Made by a program: the position numbers and the translations under genes. Shown piece after piece: positions 32,641-43,700 of a DNA stretch of 64,000 nt. Below the pieces are notes generated by a model. That model did not search any database and was not told the DNA's origin. It was given only the letters and a program-made list of their open reading frames with translations. This DNA comes from Poecilobothrus nobilitatus. Lineage: Eukaryota; Arthropoda; Insecta; Diptera; Dolichopodidae. Each line of letters begins with the position of its first letter. Within the stretch, counting starts at the first letter, position 1. The stretch spans positions 112,967,996 to 113,031,995 of the forward strand of contig OX352774.1 in assembly GCA_947095535.1 (NCBI GenBank), read 5' to 3'.

Positions 32641-35212
32641 TGAAAAAAATGATTTATATAACCAATAAAAGGAGCATTTAAAATGTTTTATTTTAGATTT
32701 TTTTTTATTTTATAAAAAAATAGATTAAAATTAATCTTTACATAAAATTATTTCGTAAATTTATTTAAAATTAAATTATTTTATAGTAAAATGGAATTAA
32801 TAATATTTCCTATATTTAAAATTAAATTAAAAACAATTTAGGTATTATATTTAATTATATTATGGTAATACATATTATTATAATAATTTATTTATTATTA
32901 GGATACAACGAATTTCCATTTTGTAAATTATTGAAATAATTTTCTGGTATTTTTGTGGTCTATGTGGCATTATTTTTTTATTATAATAATATTATTATCA
33001 TAATATAATTTAGTATTTTTAATAGATACCAATCCTAAACTAATAATTAATATTATTATGTGTATATATATATATATGTATGTATAGCTATTTTATAATA
33101 ACAAAATATAATAACATTATTGTTAATTATCCTGTTACATATTTTACTTAGTATTTATGGATTTTAAGTTTTTCAAAATTTAATTATATAAATTAGTAAC
33201 TATAAAATATAACAAAATATAGATTAAAACTTACATTCTCAAAAATCTTTTGTAAATAGATAGTATTCTTAAAAGCTAATATATTGCCTAAGGATTTTCT
33301 TAAAATTCATTAAATAGTAGGTACCTAGTTACTGTGATTTTCTATACACAAAAAACTTTAACAAAATTAACAAATTTTTATAAAAACAAAGAAAAGTCTA
33401 TAGTTGTATGTGACAACTTTAATGTATCCTATACGTGCATAATATATGCTTCGATTAAATTTAATCACCTTACAGAAAATTTCAGATGTTTAACTTGTAC
33501 CAAGATATGGTCATATAAGTTTTACAGATATATCATAATTACCCCATATTGTTTTTCTAGCCAGAAATATTTGGTTTAAAACTTAATTTCTTTGACTTAA
33601 TTTAAGACACCTATAGGTTAATTAGACACTAAGTTATTCTGATATAAAATCAATTCGAATGGTCACCTTACTCGAACGCACGTCTTTAGCCTCAATATAA
33701 AAACTGGTACTTATATACAAATGATAAATTTCAGAATCTTACCATCATTCCATTATTTTTACCGCATAGGGTGGACGCACGAACGGATGAGTATACATAG
33801 CTTAAAAGATGTATCTTGATACTTCCCTATCTCTCTCCTCTTTTTTACAGTGTCACATTAAACGTACCCGAAAAATAATTTTAAAGTTTGAGAATGAAAT
33901 ATTATCGATGATTATCAGAAGAATTGTATGATATAATTATGTCAAATATTTGTAATAGAATAGGATTGGAAAGGGCTGAAATTTGAAGCACCTAAGGCTA
34001 CTCACAGTCTGTTGGTAGCCTTGTAAAGAAGTAAAGATGAAAAAAATTAAGAAACATTATTTTATCAGGTTACTAAGTGATTGCAAAGTACTGCCTGCAT
34101 TACTTACAAAAGTTAGTTAATTTGTTCTAGATACTGTTTACGTTTAATTTTGGTGATCATTTGTTTTTCGATTTCGGTTTCGGTTTTTTATTTTTGAAGT
34201 TATTAAGTTAACCTGATTTCTTTTTACATCATGTTTTGTTTTTTTTTTCAACCGACATTTTTTCATAGATTTATAACCTAATTAATTTTATGGTTAAAAA
34301 GTGTGTTCCGGAGTATTGACAAATTTACTGTACTCTTATAACTTATTGGTACGATTATAAGAAGTCAAAATTTTAGAATTCCTACTTTTACCTTATCATT
34401 TTAAAAATATGCACCTTTGAAACGCCTTGATTTATTTTGTATCTTATCATAATATAATAATCACGATATCAAATACGATATCTGATTAATTCTCGCTTGA
34501 GTTTACGAACTATTTCAAATATAATAAATGATAATTTTTTCTGAAACCTTTAATTGAAATTTTTAGAACCAGTCACTTTTAAAAGGCAATCGAATTTTAA
34601 GCGCATTTTACCTTAGCTAATATACCTTATGATCGTAACATTTACCCTACTCATTAAACGTTTTTTGAAGTAACACCCAGTATACTGCCATGTAAAACAT
34701 TATATAGTATGTAATTCATCAATGAAATAAAAAAAATATATGGTAGCTTATATTATTATATATCTTGCATTAACCTATATTATATAGCCTATGTATTGTT
34801 AAGAAGCCGAATTTTTGAAATTCGCGATTTCGATATTATTTCTTCATCGGAAGGGAAATAAAGCCGATTCGACTTTATTTTCTGGGGCATTATTTCCGGG
34901 CACCGATGTAAAATGATAATTTATTTTATTTATTTATATGTGATACTAACAAAGCGTAAAAAATTATGCAAATTATTTAATAAACTACATGAACTCATGA
35001 ACTAACCCATGGTTGTATTGATTTAAAATATCTTATTCAAAATAGATAAAATTTGTAGATAATATTATAATATATTTTATTTAATTTTTTTTTAAAAAGA
35101 ATTATCTAATGTAAATCGATATTTTATCGAAATTAGGTTGTTTTTTATAAGAACCCCTTTGTATTTATTTTTAAACATATTGATATTATTTAAAGTTGAA
35201 TTTCAGATTGCA
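32641..35212. other. A+T-rich sequence, nothing recognised
   Basis: A (TA)n run lies at 33,063-33,076. At 33,660-33,870 composition is more balanced (CACCTTACTCGAACGCACGT, GGGTGGACGCACGAACGGAT) without a recognisable product. Near 34,800-34,915 GGGAAATAAAGCCGATTCGA and CTTTATTTTCTGGGGC recall the arm words of the foldback at 6.2 kb. Confidence 0.45.
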
Positions 35213-35325
35213 GGGGTCTATTTCACCAAATTTACAATTCTTAAATTTGTAAATAAATTTACAAATTTGTAAAAATTTCCTACAAATTGTAGAATTACAT
35301 GGTAAATTTGGTGAAATAGGCACCA
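35213..35325. mobile_element. short inverted-repeat element (~113 bp)
   Basis: CTATTTCACCAAATTTAC at 35,218-35,235 is the exact reverse complement of 35,302-35,319. The centre is filled with smaller ACAAATTTGT palindromes. Probably a MITE. Confidence 0.65.
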
Positions 35326-35441
35326 GGTTAAATTTGAAATAAATTTTTTTGAATAAATCTATTAAAAAGTTAAAATTTTTTTTGAATAGCGATTTTATAT
35401 GCTCCTAACATTAGATAATATGAGTGATGATGGTGTCATTT

Positions 35442-35789
35442 TTACACATTTCTGAAAAAATATAATAAAACAATAAAATTGTTATTTGTTACTACACTTT
35501 TATTGAAATTACTCAGGTTAAGATTATCCGATCCAACACCACTCCTATTGCTTGTAAGTCGCTTTTTTTTTATGTTGGTTTTACAGGTTGTACATGACCA
35601 TATTTTATCGGAATCAGCTGAATAATCCTCAAGCTCTTCACTTCGTAATCCAGTGAAAGTATCATGTGACCACTTTTTGCAGCTACCCTCACATTGAATT
35701 CCTTTATTTTTTTTTAAATTAAATTTTTTTTTACAATGTAAACAATTTACAATTTTACCGCCTGACATTTTTGACATTTTCATGTACAT
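35442..35789 (-). CDS. PHD-finger protein fragment (115 codons), one zinc ligand missing
   Basis: From MYMKMSKMSGGKIVN the protein reads CLHCKKKFNLKKNKGIQC, EGSCKKWSHDTFTGLRSEEL and DKIWSCTTCKTN. This is the PHD order: C-x2-C, then a C..C pair (QCEGSC), then WxH-x2-C, a GL after it, then WxC-x2-C. The cysteine expected two residues after the histidine is Phe (HDTF), so one metal ligand is lost. After the finger follows a Lys/Ser/Asn-rich stretch (KKKRLTSNRSGVGSDNLNLS) and a hydrophobic end. In insects this kind of N-terminal PHD finger is common in ORF1 of jockey-like LINEs and in small host nuclear proteins. I see no RT nearby, so which of the two is open. The missing ligand suggests decay. 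Confidence 0.6.
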   Translation of the reverse strand: MYMKMSKMSGGKIVNCLHCKKKFNLKKNKGIQCEGSCKKWSHDTFTGLRSEELEDYSADSDKIWSCTTCKTNIKKKRLTSNRSGVGSDNLNLSNFNKSVVTNNNFIVLLYFFRNV

Positions 35790-36080
35790 GTACGATTTAT
35801 CTTAATTGAATTATTTTCCTAGACAAAATGTAGAATTATGTTTCTCATTAAAATATAAATATTTTATATTTTATAAATAGTACAATCCTTTTTTTTTCCA
35901 TTGCATTAAAATTATAATAATTTAAAATTGTAAGAGTTATTTTGATTAAAAAAGATATTTTAATGTTTTATTACTTAAGTTAGGTGTGATTAAAAAAAAA
36001 TGTTAATCCTTAACCCATAAATTATAATTAAGTTAACCAATCCTAATTTTTTTTCCAATTTCGAATACTTAAATGTGTCA

Positions 36081-36222
36081 TAACACAGCCTTCCTTTTCA
36101 GTTGTGTACTGTAAATGTTGTAAGAGGGAATTATTTTTACAAAGTGTGTGAGAATCGAACCCATACTTCCTCGATGTTTAACAGCATACTTCTTACGCTC
36201 TTACACATTAGACCGCTGAAGT
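36081..36222 (-). mobile_element. tRNA-derived SINE, copy S4
   Basis: Minus strand: decayed A-box region, TAAGAGCGTAAGAAGTATGC, B box GGGTTCGATTCTC, then CAGTACACAACTGAAAAGGA and AGGCTGTGTTA. It matches S1 at 46,089 and S2 at 61,092. Its 5' head is substituted (AGCGGTCTAATGTG in place of GGTGGCGTAGTGGG). Confidence 0.75.
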
Positions 36223-36475
36223 CCTTCAATTATTTATAAAATATTGAAAAATATTGGTGCTGTAGATTCATTTACTACAAAATATTAGTATTACAATGTA
36301 GCTTTTTTAATTGAAGACACAATTCTTTAAAAAACTACAAATTTTCGAATAGATCTATGGCTGTTTCGTTATTAAAATTCCATTAATCCCACTGACCGGT
36401 TTTAATATAGCTGCCATACAACACCTTTTTTAAATGAGCATAACTCAGCATTTACTTTTTTTTTTTTGTTTCCTA

Positions 36476-37347
36476 AGGGAGGTGGGAATCTTACAAAGAC
36501 ACCAAGAATTACCCCCTTGGTAGTGTCAGATTCTTACTGACTAAACCTTTAGCTTATTCTCAGATTCTTACTGACTAAAGGGGGAGGTGCCTTTAGCCAA
36601 TATAGTGGGATGAAACCCTTACCTGCGAACGCAGTATATTGGCTAGGGAGTAGGAATAGGAAAGGATAGGAAAATGGATACGGAAACATTGAATTGGGAG
36701 TGCGACTGTAAGGAAACAATGAATCCGCCTATTATTATTTTGCTAACAGTGACTAAAGCCGTCACAACAGTTACTACATGTAGTAGTAGTATATATATTA
36801 CTACATGAGGTAATTATTGAAGGCAACCCCCACTGTCACTGTAGCGGGTGTTATTATTGGTATTAATATTCTTATTAATATTATTATTATTTTACTACAG
36901 AGTCAGCGCCATCAGTAGATTACAACGTGCAGCAGTATATAACAACTTACTTGCATGATATAACCAAGGATAGCCCCACTGTAGTAGCTATTATTATTAT
37001 TACTATTATTATTATTGTTATTATTGTTATTATTTTACTACAGAGTCAGCGCCATCCGTGAATTACAACATGCAGCAGTATATAACACCTTACTTGCATG
37101 ATATAACCAAAGATGGCTCCACTGTAGCAGCTATTATTATTATTATTATAATTGTTGTTATTATTATTACTATTATTATTATTATTATTATTATTAATAT
37201 TATTATTGTTATTATTACTAATATTAATTATACGATATACATTATTACGATATAAAAGTACTACATATTTTTTATTTATGACCTGACCGGGGTTTGAACC
37301 CAAGACCCTTCGATTGAAAGGTTGGCGACTTAACCACTGCGAAATTT
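36476..37347 (-). mobile_element. composite tRNA-headed SINE with triplet arrays, copy K1
   Basis: Minus strand: the tRNA-like head GCAGTGGTTAAGTCGCC (A box) and GGTTCAAACCCCGGTC (B box) at about 37,280-37,345; an ATT/AAT triplet array (37,131-37,222 on plus); two tandem modules of about 140 bp, each with GAGTCAGCGCCATC and CATGATATAACCAA on plus (36,893-36,990 and 37,037-37,130); a more diverged third module; then the tail GGTGGGAATC..AGTGTCAGATTCTTACTGAC and a poly(A)-like end (T-run at 36,455-36,468 on plus). Copy K2 at 61,348 has the same order. No coding capacity. The short Asn- and Ile-rich frames across it are only the triplet array. Confidence 0.75.
37131..37222. repeat. (ATT)n triplet array
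   Basis: Imperfect ATT array within the composite SINE. A smaller one lies at about 36,991-37,034. Confidence 0.9.
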
Positions 37348-37440
37348 CATTTGCCTAACGTAAAAGTTTCGAGTATCTTTGAAATATATATGCTCATATT
37401 TTGGTAGACATTTATAATATTTTGTAAAATATGACGATGA

Positions 37441-37665
37441 TTCATGTCTGACTAAACGAGGTCAAGTAGCTGTCATACAACTCCGGAAATTCATATTAAT
37501 ATATATCTGATCAGTACTAAATTTTAGTCCGATATTTTAAATTTTCTAAAAGATTAATCTATTTTATAGAAACGGCACAATATTCCTTTGTTCGTGAAGG
37601 GTATTAATACAGTCAACTCAATCAACAGAGTGTACTCTTCGCCGTTTTATACTTAAATTAAGGAA
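37441..37665 (+). repeat. dispersed repeat E, copy 1
   Basis: GTAGCTGTCATACAACTCCG, TAATATATATCTGATCAGTA, TTTTAAATTTTCTAAAAGAT and ACAGAGTGTACTC align, in order, with 58,855-59,035. Its end CGTGAAGGGTATTAATACAG, AGAGTGTACTCTTCGCCG is of the kind that ends dispersed non-autonomous repeats. Confidence 0.5.
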
Positions 37666-38220
37666 TTAGTAGTTTTATTTTTTTCACTTCTTTCTTCAAG
37701 TTTTTGACATATACACAGGCAAAAAAGTACGAACTATAAAAACGTGATTTCAGAAGTAATATTCAGAATTTATTTTTCTGTTCTATAATTTAAATTAATA
37801 TTAAAAATTTCCCTGGAAATTATTATTATAACATCATGTAACCTACCAAAAAGCTTTAATTTTAAATTATTTCCGGAGTCTATAGCCATTTTCAGAGTGA
37901 AATTAACAGCTGGTAGTTTTATTATATTAATAAAACTATTATTTAGTCATTTAAAATTTTTATCTTTAACATTGGCTTTAAATTGAAAATATTAAACATT
38001 TTTCATAATAACGTTCATGTATGATAATAATGGTCACAAAAAAATTATTTTTTTTTGTTTTAAATGGTGATGTAAATGGATGTAACTATAAAATATGTAC
38101 TTAAATGTTCATATTATATCCATAACAACCAATTTTACCATGACAAAAAATAAAATAAAATAAAAATTATCAGAAAAATTTAATAAAAGGTAAAAAATAA
38201 AATGAAAATATAAAAAAAAA
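37666..38220. other. A+T-rich sequence, nothing recognised
   Basis: The 67-codon minus frame at its right end runs into family B copy 2 and is not a gene. Confidence 0.45.
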
Positions 38221-38681
38221 AACAAGGCAGAAGGAAAACCAACGGTTTTTATAGGTTCGCATTTTCCAAAAAAACAATACAAACATTTTAGAATGTGATG
38301 TAACATGCACAATGCACCAACATTTTTAATTTTTCTTAGAATTTCTTAGAATAGGAAAATATTTTACAAAATACAAAGAGACACTAACTTTCTTCAATTT
38401 TAAGTAAACCCTATAATATTATTACTAAAAACCATAAGCAGATTGGAAAAATGTTAAGAATAAGCTGAGATATATCCATTTAAAAACAGGATTTTTTTAA
38501 ATTTTGAGGGGCTGTAGTTCTCTAACGGACGGGGATACATAGAAAATGTTAAGCATATTTAATTTTTTAAGTGATTTATCCATGTTTCATTGTTCTATCT
38601 TAAACGGTAAAGAAGTTTTGTAAAGAACAGACGAAAGGAAGGACTGATGGCCAATTTCTTTTTTGAAAATTATGTAAAAAA
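38221..38681 (+). mobile_element. family B repeat, copy 2 (shortened)
   Basis: Starts AACAAGGCAGAAGGAAAACC AACGG, with ends GTTCGCATTTTCCAAAA and TTTTGAAAATTATGTAAAAA. It keeps TTGAGGGGCTGTAGTTCTCT and the near-end GACGAAAGGAAGGAC box, a decayed GGAC array. The middle is largely deleted. Confidence 0.65.
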
Positions 38682-39721
38682 ACATTATTATGTACCTATA
38701 TTGCACTAGTAGATATTGACTATAAACAACAATATTGGTTTTTTTTATTGAAATCCTACTCAAAAGAACCCACAGTCACCTCTATTGTTTACAATTAAAA
38801 ATAAAATTAATAGGAGATACCAGCATGATATAACTATATAAGGATAAGTATTGGGGATTTATATGAATCTGTTTGATTTAAAAACATCTATGAAAATTAA
38901 ATAAAAACAATTTAATAATATTGAATGTTCTATATTAGTCCCTATGTATGCGGATAAAGTTTCAAATTAAATATCAAGTACTTAATAGAAAATTCATTTG
39001 AATAGCTAGTAGGTAGGTACTTAAATCTAAAATTAAATTACTTGTATAAAAAACCTATAAAATGAAGTATATTTGAAAATAATACCTTTATTATTTTGTT
39101 TACTAAATTTTACCAGCTATTATTTTTCATTTTTATTTATTTGCAGTCATTTTTAAAATTTGTATACAAGTTAATTAAATCATAGAAAAAGTATAACTCT
39201 CTTAAAAAACCGTCAAGTATCAATTTTAGTAGGAATTAATTATATATTATTCTACATAGTAATCTATCAGCTAAATACAGGGTGCTCGATTCTCGATTTG
39301 ATGAAAATGGGTAAATATGGGCATTTCGAGACAAAGAATAATTACGTGAGAGGGCGGGGGATCTATCCTCTTTGCTTCAGACGTTATATGGAGCTTTTAT
39401 TAGTTTTTACCTATAATTTATCTCTATAAAAATGAAATCAAGTAATTAAAATAAAAAGTGCAACCAATATAATTTTGTAGCTTATTAAAGTAAATATCTA
39501 AAAACATTATCAGACATTATACTTGAGCTATTTAGTCCGAAATTATAACTGCTTAAATTCAAAATATTATTAACAAACTATCATTTCAAATTTTTTATCA
39601 TAAAAATAACGGAATTAATATAACAGTCTTTTTAGCGTAAAATTTTGTCCTTCGCTTTACCTGAAGTTTGAATATCGTATCACTTTTCTAACTCAAAAAT
39701 TTTGCATGTTATAATAGTGAA
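38682..39721. other. intergenic; possible lone mariner-type end
   Basis: Near 39,277 ACAGGGTGCTCGATTCTCGA resembles the ACAGGGTG start seen at ends of many mariner-like and PLE insertions. It is followed by balanced-composition sequence to 39,400. No partner end was found close by. The rest is A+T-rich. Confidence 0.3.
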
Positions 39722-41013
39722 AAACAAGGTAGAATGTAAACCAACGGTTTTTAAAAGCGCACATTTCCTATACTCAATACAAACTGTTTAAAATTGTGAC
39801 TTGCACAAAAATTTGAAAATTTGAAAAATAAAATTTAAGAAATTTTTTGTAATAAGAAAATATGTAAAAACAGGACTTTTCTGGAATTTTGAGGGGCTGT
39901 AAGTCCGGAACCCTTTATAACTAAGAAAAATCGTTAACACATATAAAATATATTATTGAACCTTTAATTTTCATGTCTTGCCGAAGAAAAATTTTTACAG
40001 GTGTCTAAGTTACAGGTGTCTAAAAATAGCAAATTTTCAATTTTTGAGGCCTAATAACTCTTAAAGAGGGGGAGCTAGCAAACAATTTTCTGAGAAAACT
40101 TATACTAATTCTAAAAGTTCTTTCTTGTCTCAAATTTCAGGTTCCTATTTAAAGACGTGCCGGAGTTATGAAAAAAGAAATTTCGCATAACGGTAAATTT
40201 AAATAGTAAATTACAAAATATTACATAATTTTGGTATTGTTTTATATATATAGTAAAATTTTCGATCTTCTGGCGGTTTTAGATTGCAAAACTATTACGC
40301 AGAGCCTGAGATATATACATCTGAAAATGAGGCTTTTTCGCAATTTTGAAGAGCTGCAACTTTGGAACCCTTTATAACTAAAATAAACCTTTAACACACG
40401 TAAAAATATATTACTGTAGCTTTAATTTTTATATCTTGTAGAAGTAAAATGTGTACAGGTTCCTAAGTTACAGGTGTCTAAAAATAGCAAATTTTCAATT
40501 TTTGAGCCCTAATTTTTGAGGGTGGTCCAAAAAATTTTTTTGAGCAAACTTATACTAATTCTAAAAGTTCTTTTTTGCCTCAAAATTTCAAGCTTCTATC
40601 TAAAAACTTGTCGGTAGAAAGTAGAAAAATCATGCAAAATTTGGTTTCACATAACGGTAAGTTTAAATACTAAATTTAAAAAAAATTTATAATTTTGATA
40701 TTAATTTACAAAGTTAAAAAAAGACCTGTCGAATGACGATTTTATATTGAAAAAATCTTAAGCAGAACATAAGATATATGCATTTCAAAATAGGGCTTTT
40801 TCAAAGTTTAAGGAGCTGTAGCTCCGTAATGGATGGGGCTAATTGAAAAAGTTGTTCCACCAAATTATTTTTTTTTATGAGGCCTACCCATGGTTAAAAT
40901 TTTTTTCTATCTTTAATGGTGTAGAAGTTTTGTAAACAGTCGGACGGACGCACGGACAGAGTGAAACTAATAAGCACATTTTTTCAAAATTTTCTTGGAA
41001 ATGTGCTAAAAAT
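39722..41013 (+). mobile_element. family B repeat, copy 3
   Basis: AACAAGGTAGAATGTAAACC AACGG at the left, CTTGGAAATGTGCTAAAAA at the right. Full-length and collinear with copy 1, including both passes of the ACAGGTGTCTAAAAATAGCA theme and ATAACGGTAAATTTAAATAG. The GGAC box is at 40,941-40,958 (CGGACGGACGCACGGACA). Confidence 0.75.
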
Positions 41014-41234
41014 CATTATGATTTTCTGCAAAAAAAAATTTTTTTTGAAGAAAAACATTCGAGAGTTGGACAACCTGTATAATAAAAAATATTCAATGTT
41101 GTGGTAATATTATATTAAAGATAGGTAAATATTATGCACCTATCTAAATTTGATTAACGGCTATTTTGACTTTTTATATTAAATTTTACAAAATTTTCTA
41201 ATATTTTTCTTATAAGTTGTTTTAAGACATTCCA

Positions 41235-41880
41235 GTGCAAAAATTAAAAGCATTAAAGAATGCAATGTCAACAAAACCATATCTTTTATTATGTATTTTT
41301 GGAAATACAATTTACATAATATTATCCATCAGTCATCATCAGTCTCAAAAATGTGCGGCTTTCAACTCAATGGTTTTTCGTATCTACAGTTTGCCACTTA
41401 GTGAATCAAATTTTCTAAAAGAATTGACTTTTATCAAATATTTGGCTGAAGAAAATGCCAATAACTCATTCAAATAAAAAACGCTTTAACTTTAATTCCT
41501 ATAAAAAATGAAAAAAAAAAGTTTCATTTACATTTGGTGAGAACATTTTCCAACGTCTTAAAAATTTATTCAAATCAAAATCGGTAGAACTAGTACCTAC
41601 CAGTAACAATAATAGATTAAAAAATCTTTTGGGTAATACAAAAGATAAAATGGACGACCTTAAGAAATCTGGCATTTATATGTCGAAATATCACACCGAA
41701 AGTTGTTCGTTAAAGTATTTTGGACTAACAAGGTGGCAATTGGAAGTTCGGGCGCAGGAGCAAATAAAGTACATTGAGAGAAATGAATATTCGAAAAGCG
41801 GTTTGGACGACCACATTTTAGGTAAAAAAACATTTTATAGCTTTATACGGCTTTTCTTTGATCGAAACAGTAAGTGATCA
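41235..41880 (+). pseudogene. Penelope-like element: C-terminal RT region and GIY-YIG domain, broken
   Basis: The first frame (41,235-41,477) has HHQSQKCAAFNSMVFRIYSL PLSES and KELTFIKYLAEEN, the segment just after the RT in Penelope-like and related proteins (SHHPxQHKxAAFNSMxHR, IPLSxxxYxxEL). After a frameshift, the frame at 41,629-41,877 reads LKNLLGNTKDKMDDLKKSGI YMSKYH, SLKYFGLTRWQLEVRAQEQI, KYIERNEYSKSGLDDHILG. SGIY (GIY at 41,671-41,679), KYFG (41,716-41,724, the YIG position) and the following TRxxLExR arginine are the GIY-YIG endonuclease core; SxLxxH further on also fits. One position usually Gln (GQTRR) is Leu. The frameshift makes it inactive. Confidence 0.75.
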
Positions 41881-42200
41881 AAGAAAACTAAATATATTAG
41901 AATAATTCACATCCACTTAAATAAAGATAAAATTGTTAATAGGAAGATGGATTAACAAATTCATGTTTGTTTAATGTTTATTAATTGTTTTCTAATTTAT
42001 GTACACAGTTAATTGTAAATCACAAAAACAAAATGTTTGTTGTATTTTCTTTCTCATTTTGTCTACTTATGTAGAAGAGGTAAAAATGATATTTTTTTGT
42101 TTTTTTTGTTGTCAGTATGAAGATATTGAACTGAAAATGATGTAAATTACATCGAAACTAGTATCAATAATAAATAATAAAAAAATTTTTAAATAAATAA
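41881..42200 (+). mobile_element. 3' region of the Penelope-like element
   Basis: Follows the ORF and ends with CTGAAAATGATGTAAATTAC ATCGAAACTAG, a short palindrome (42,139-42,153) followed by CGAAACTAGT and A-rich sequence. A palindrome followed by CGAAACG/T is the usual 3' signature of such retroelements. Confidence 0.5.
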
Positions 42201-42360
42201 AATTAAAATATTTTTTTTATAATTTTTTGTGCAAAATAAATGGTGTTTTTTGTGTTTTATTTTATATTATATTATTAAAATTATTGTAATACTAAGTTTT
42301 GGTTGATATCTTTTAATTCTCTATATTTTGATGTTTATGTAAATAAAACAGAATTTAAAA

Positions 42361-42956
42361 CCAAAGATTTTTAAAGGCGTATATTTTTCAAAATTTGAAT
42401 TTTACTTTGAAAAAATGTATACAGGACAGAGGTGCCTAAGTCAGATTTCTAAAAATGAAATATTTTTCATTTGAGACACTTATAATAACTCTTAAACAGG
42501 GAAAATATTCTGAGATAACCTATAAAAGACTTTTTTTCTCCCAAAATTTTAAGGTTCTAGTATACCGGAGTTATGAAGGAAGTAATATTTTAGGAAATTT
42601 TTTTTCACATAACGGTAAATTTAAATACTAAAATGGCAAATAATGTATTATTTTGATTGGGATTTAAAAATCTAAAACAAGATTTTTTGCCTTTTGGCGT
42701 TTTTAGATTGAAAAAATGTTAAAGAGATTTTTAAATAAACACATTATAGAAATATTATGGTATTTTAAAATTTGGAGAGCTCAAACTAAGTAATGGATGG
42801 GACTACATAAACGTTATTCTATAAAATAAATTTTTTTTATGGATCTATCCATCTTTTAAATTTCATTCATTGTTCTATTTTAAACAGTGTAGAAGTTTTC
42901 TAAACAGACAGATGGACGGACATAATTTAAAAGTTTTTTTTTTTAAATGTGTATAA
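42361..42956 (+). mobile_element. family B repeat, copy 4 (half-length)
   Basis: Recognisable by CACATAACGGTAAATTTAAA, TTTTTAGATTGAAAAAATGT, TGTAGAAGTTTTCTAAACAG and the decayed GATGGACGGAC box near the right end. Confidence 0.6.
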
Positions 42957-43139
42957 ACCTATTTTTGTGTTTATTTCTGTTAAACAAATTGTGCAGAATA
43001 CATAGTTACATAAAGTTAACATAATTCGATATATTGAATTTTGTAACAAATTTAACTTAAACCTTTTTGCATTTCAAAACAAACAATATAGCATGGGAAC
43101 TTCGCTTATTTTGAATGTTTGTTGTTTAGATTGTTTTGG

Positions 43140-43700
43140 AGAAAAATTTTCTTAAAATTTTTCTGATCCCTATATCACTAAACAACTTTTCATTACTTAT
43201 GTAAGACCTACACTTGAATACTCAAGCCAAGTATGGTCTCCATATCGTGATATAGACACTTCCAAATAGACATATCCATATAGACATCAGTCCAAAAAAG
43301 ATTTCTTCGTTTCGCTCTATACAATCTTGCTTGGGCTATACGACTTCCTCCATAGTCCATATGAAGTTGATTTTCTTTAATTAATTTGAACTCCCTCCGG
43401 TCTCGCCGTCTAGTGGCGGATATCATATTCGTTCAGCAGATTGTTCATTGATATCAACTCCCCTTCTATTCACGCACAAATGAGTTATGGAGAAAATCTG
43501 AGATAATTTGAGATCGGTCGAGCTTTATAATGTGTCCTACTATTCTACAGACTACGGCAAATTTGAGCCTATTTCGCGTATGTTAAGAGAGACTAACTGA
43601 ATGTCTGAGTTCTTCGATATTAGCGTTAATAAATTAATACTGAGAGCTACGCTTTACGCGAGCATGGTAAATTCTCCTAGTTTGCATAATTAGTCTGTTA
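43140..43700 (+). pseudogene. jockey-like LINE ORF2 3' end, relic
   Basis: The plus strand reads DPYITKQLFITYVRPTLEYS and SQVWSPYRDI, then after stops SVQKRFLRFALYNLAWAIRL PP, LINLNSLRSRRLVADIIFVQ and further broken pieces (LRS..FFxxxRTNYG-type region near 43,530-43,660). This matches the part of jockey/I-type ORF2 that follows the RT: LxxxYVRPxLEYxSxVWSPY, VQRRFLRFAL, LPPYxxR, LxSLxxRRxxADxxFxY. RT itself is absent (5' truncation). The unsupported minus-strand frame at 43,208-43,426 is its shadow. Confidence 0.75.

Noticed and set aside
37058..37255. Membrane protein suggested by an Ile/Val-rich frame
   Set aside because: The hydrophobicity comes from ATT codons of the microsatellite.
37046..37303. 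Asn-rich and Ile-rich ORFs
   Set aside because: Translation of an ATT triplet array inside the composite SINE.
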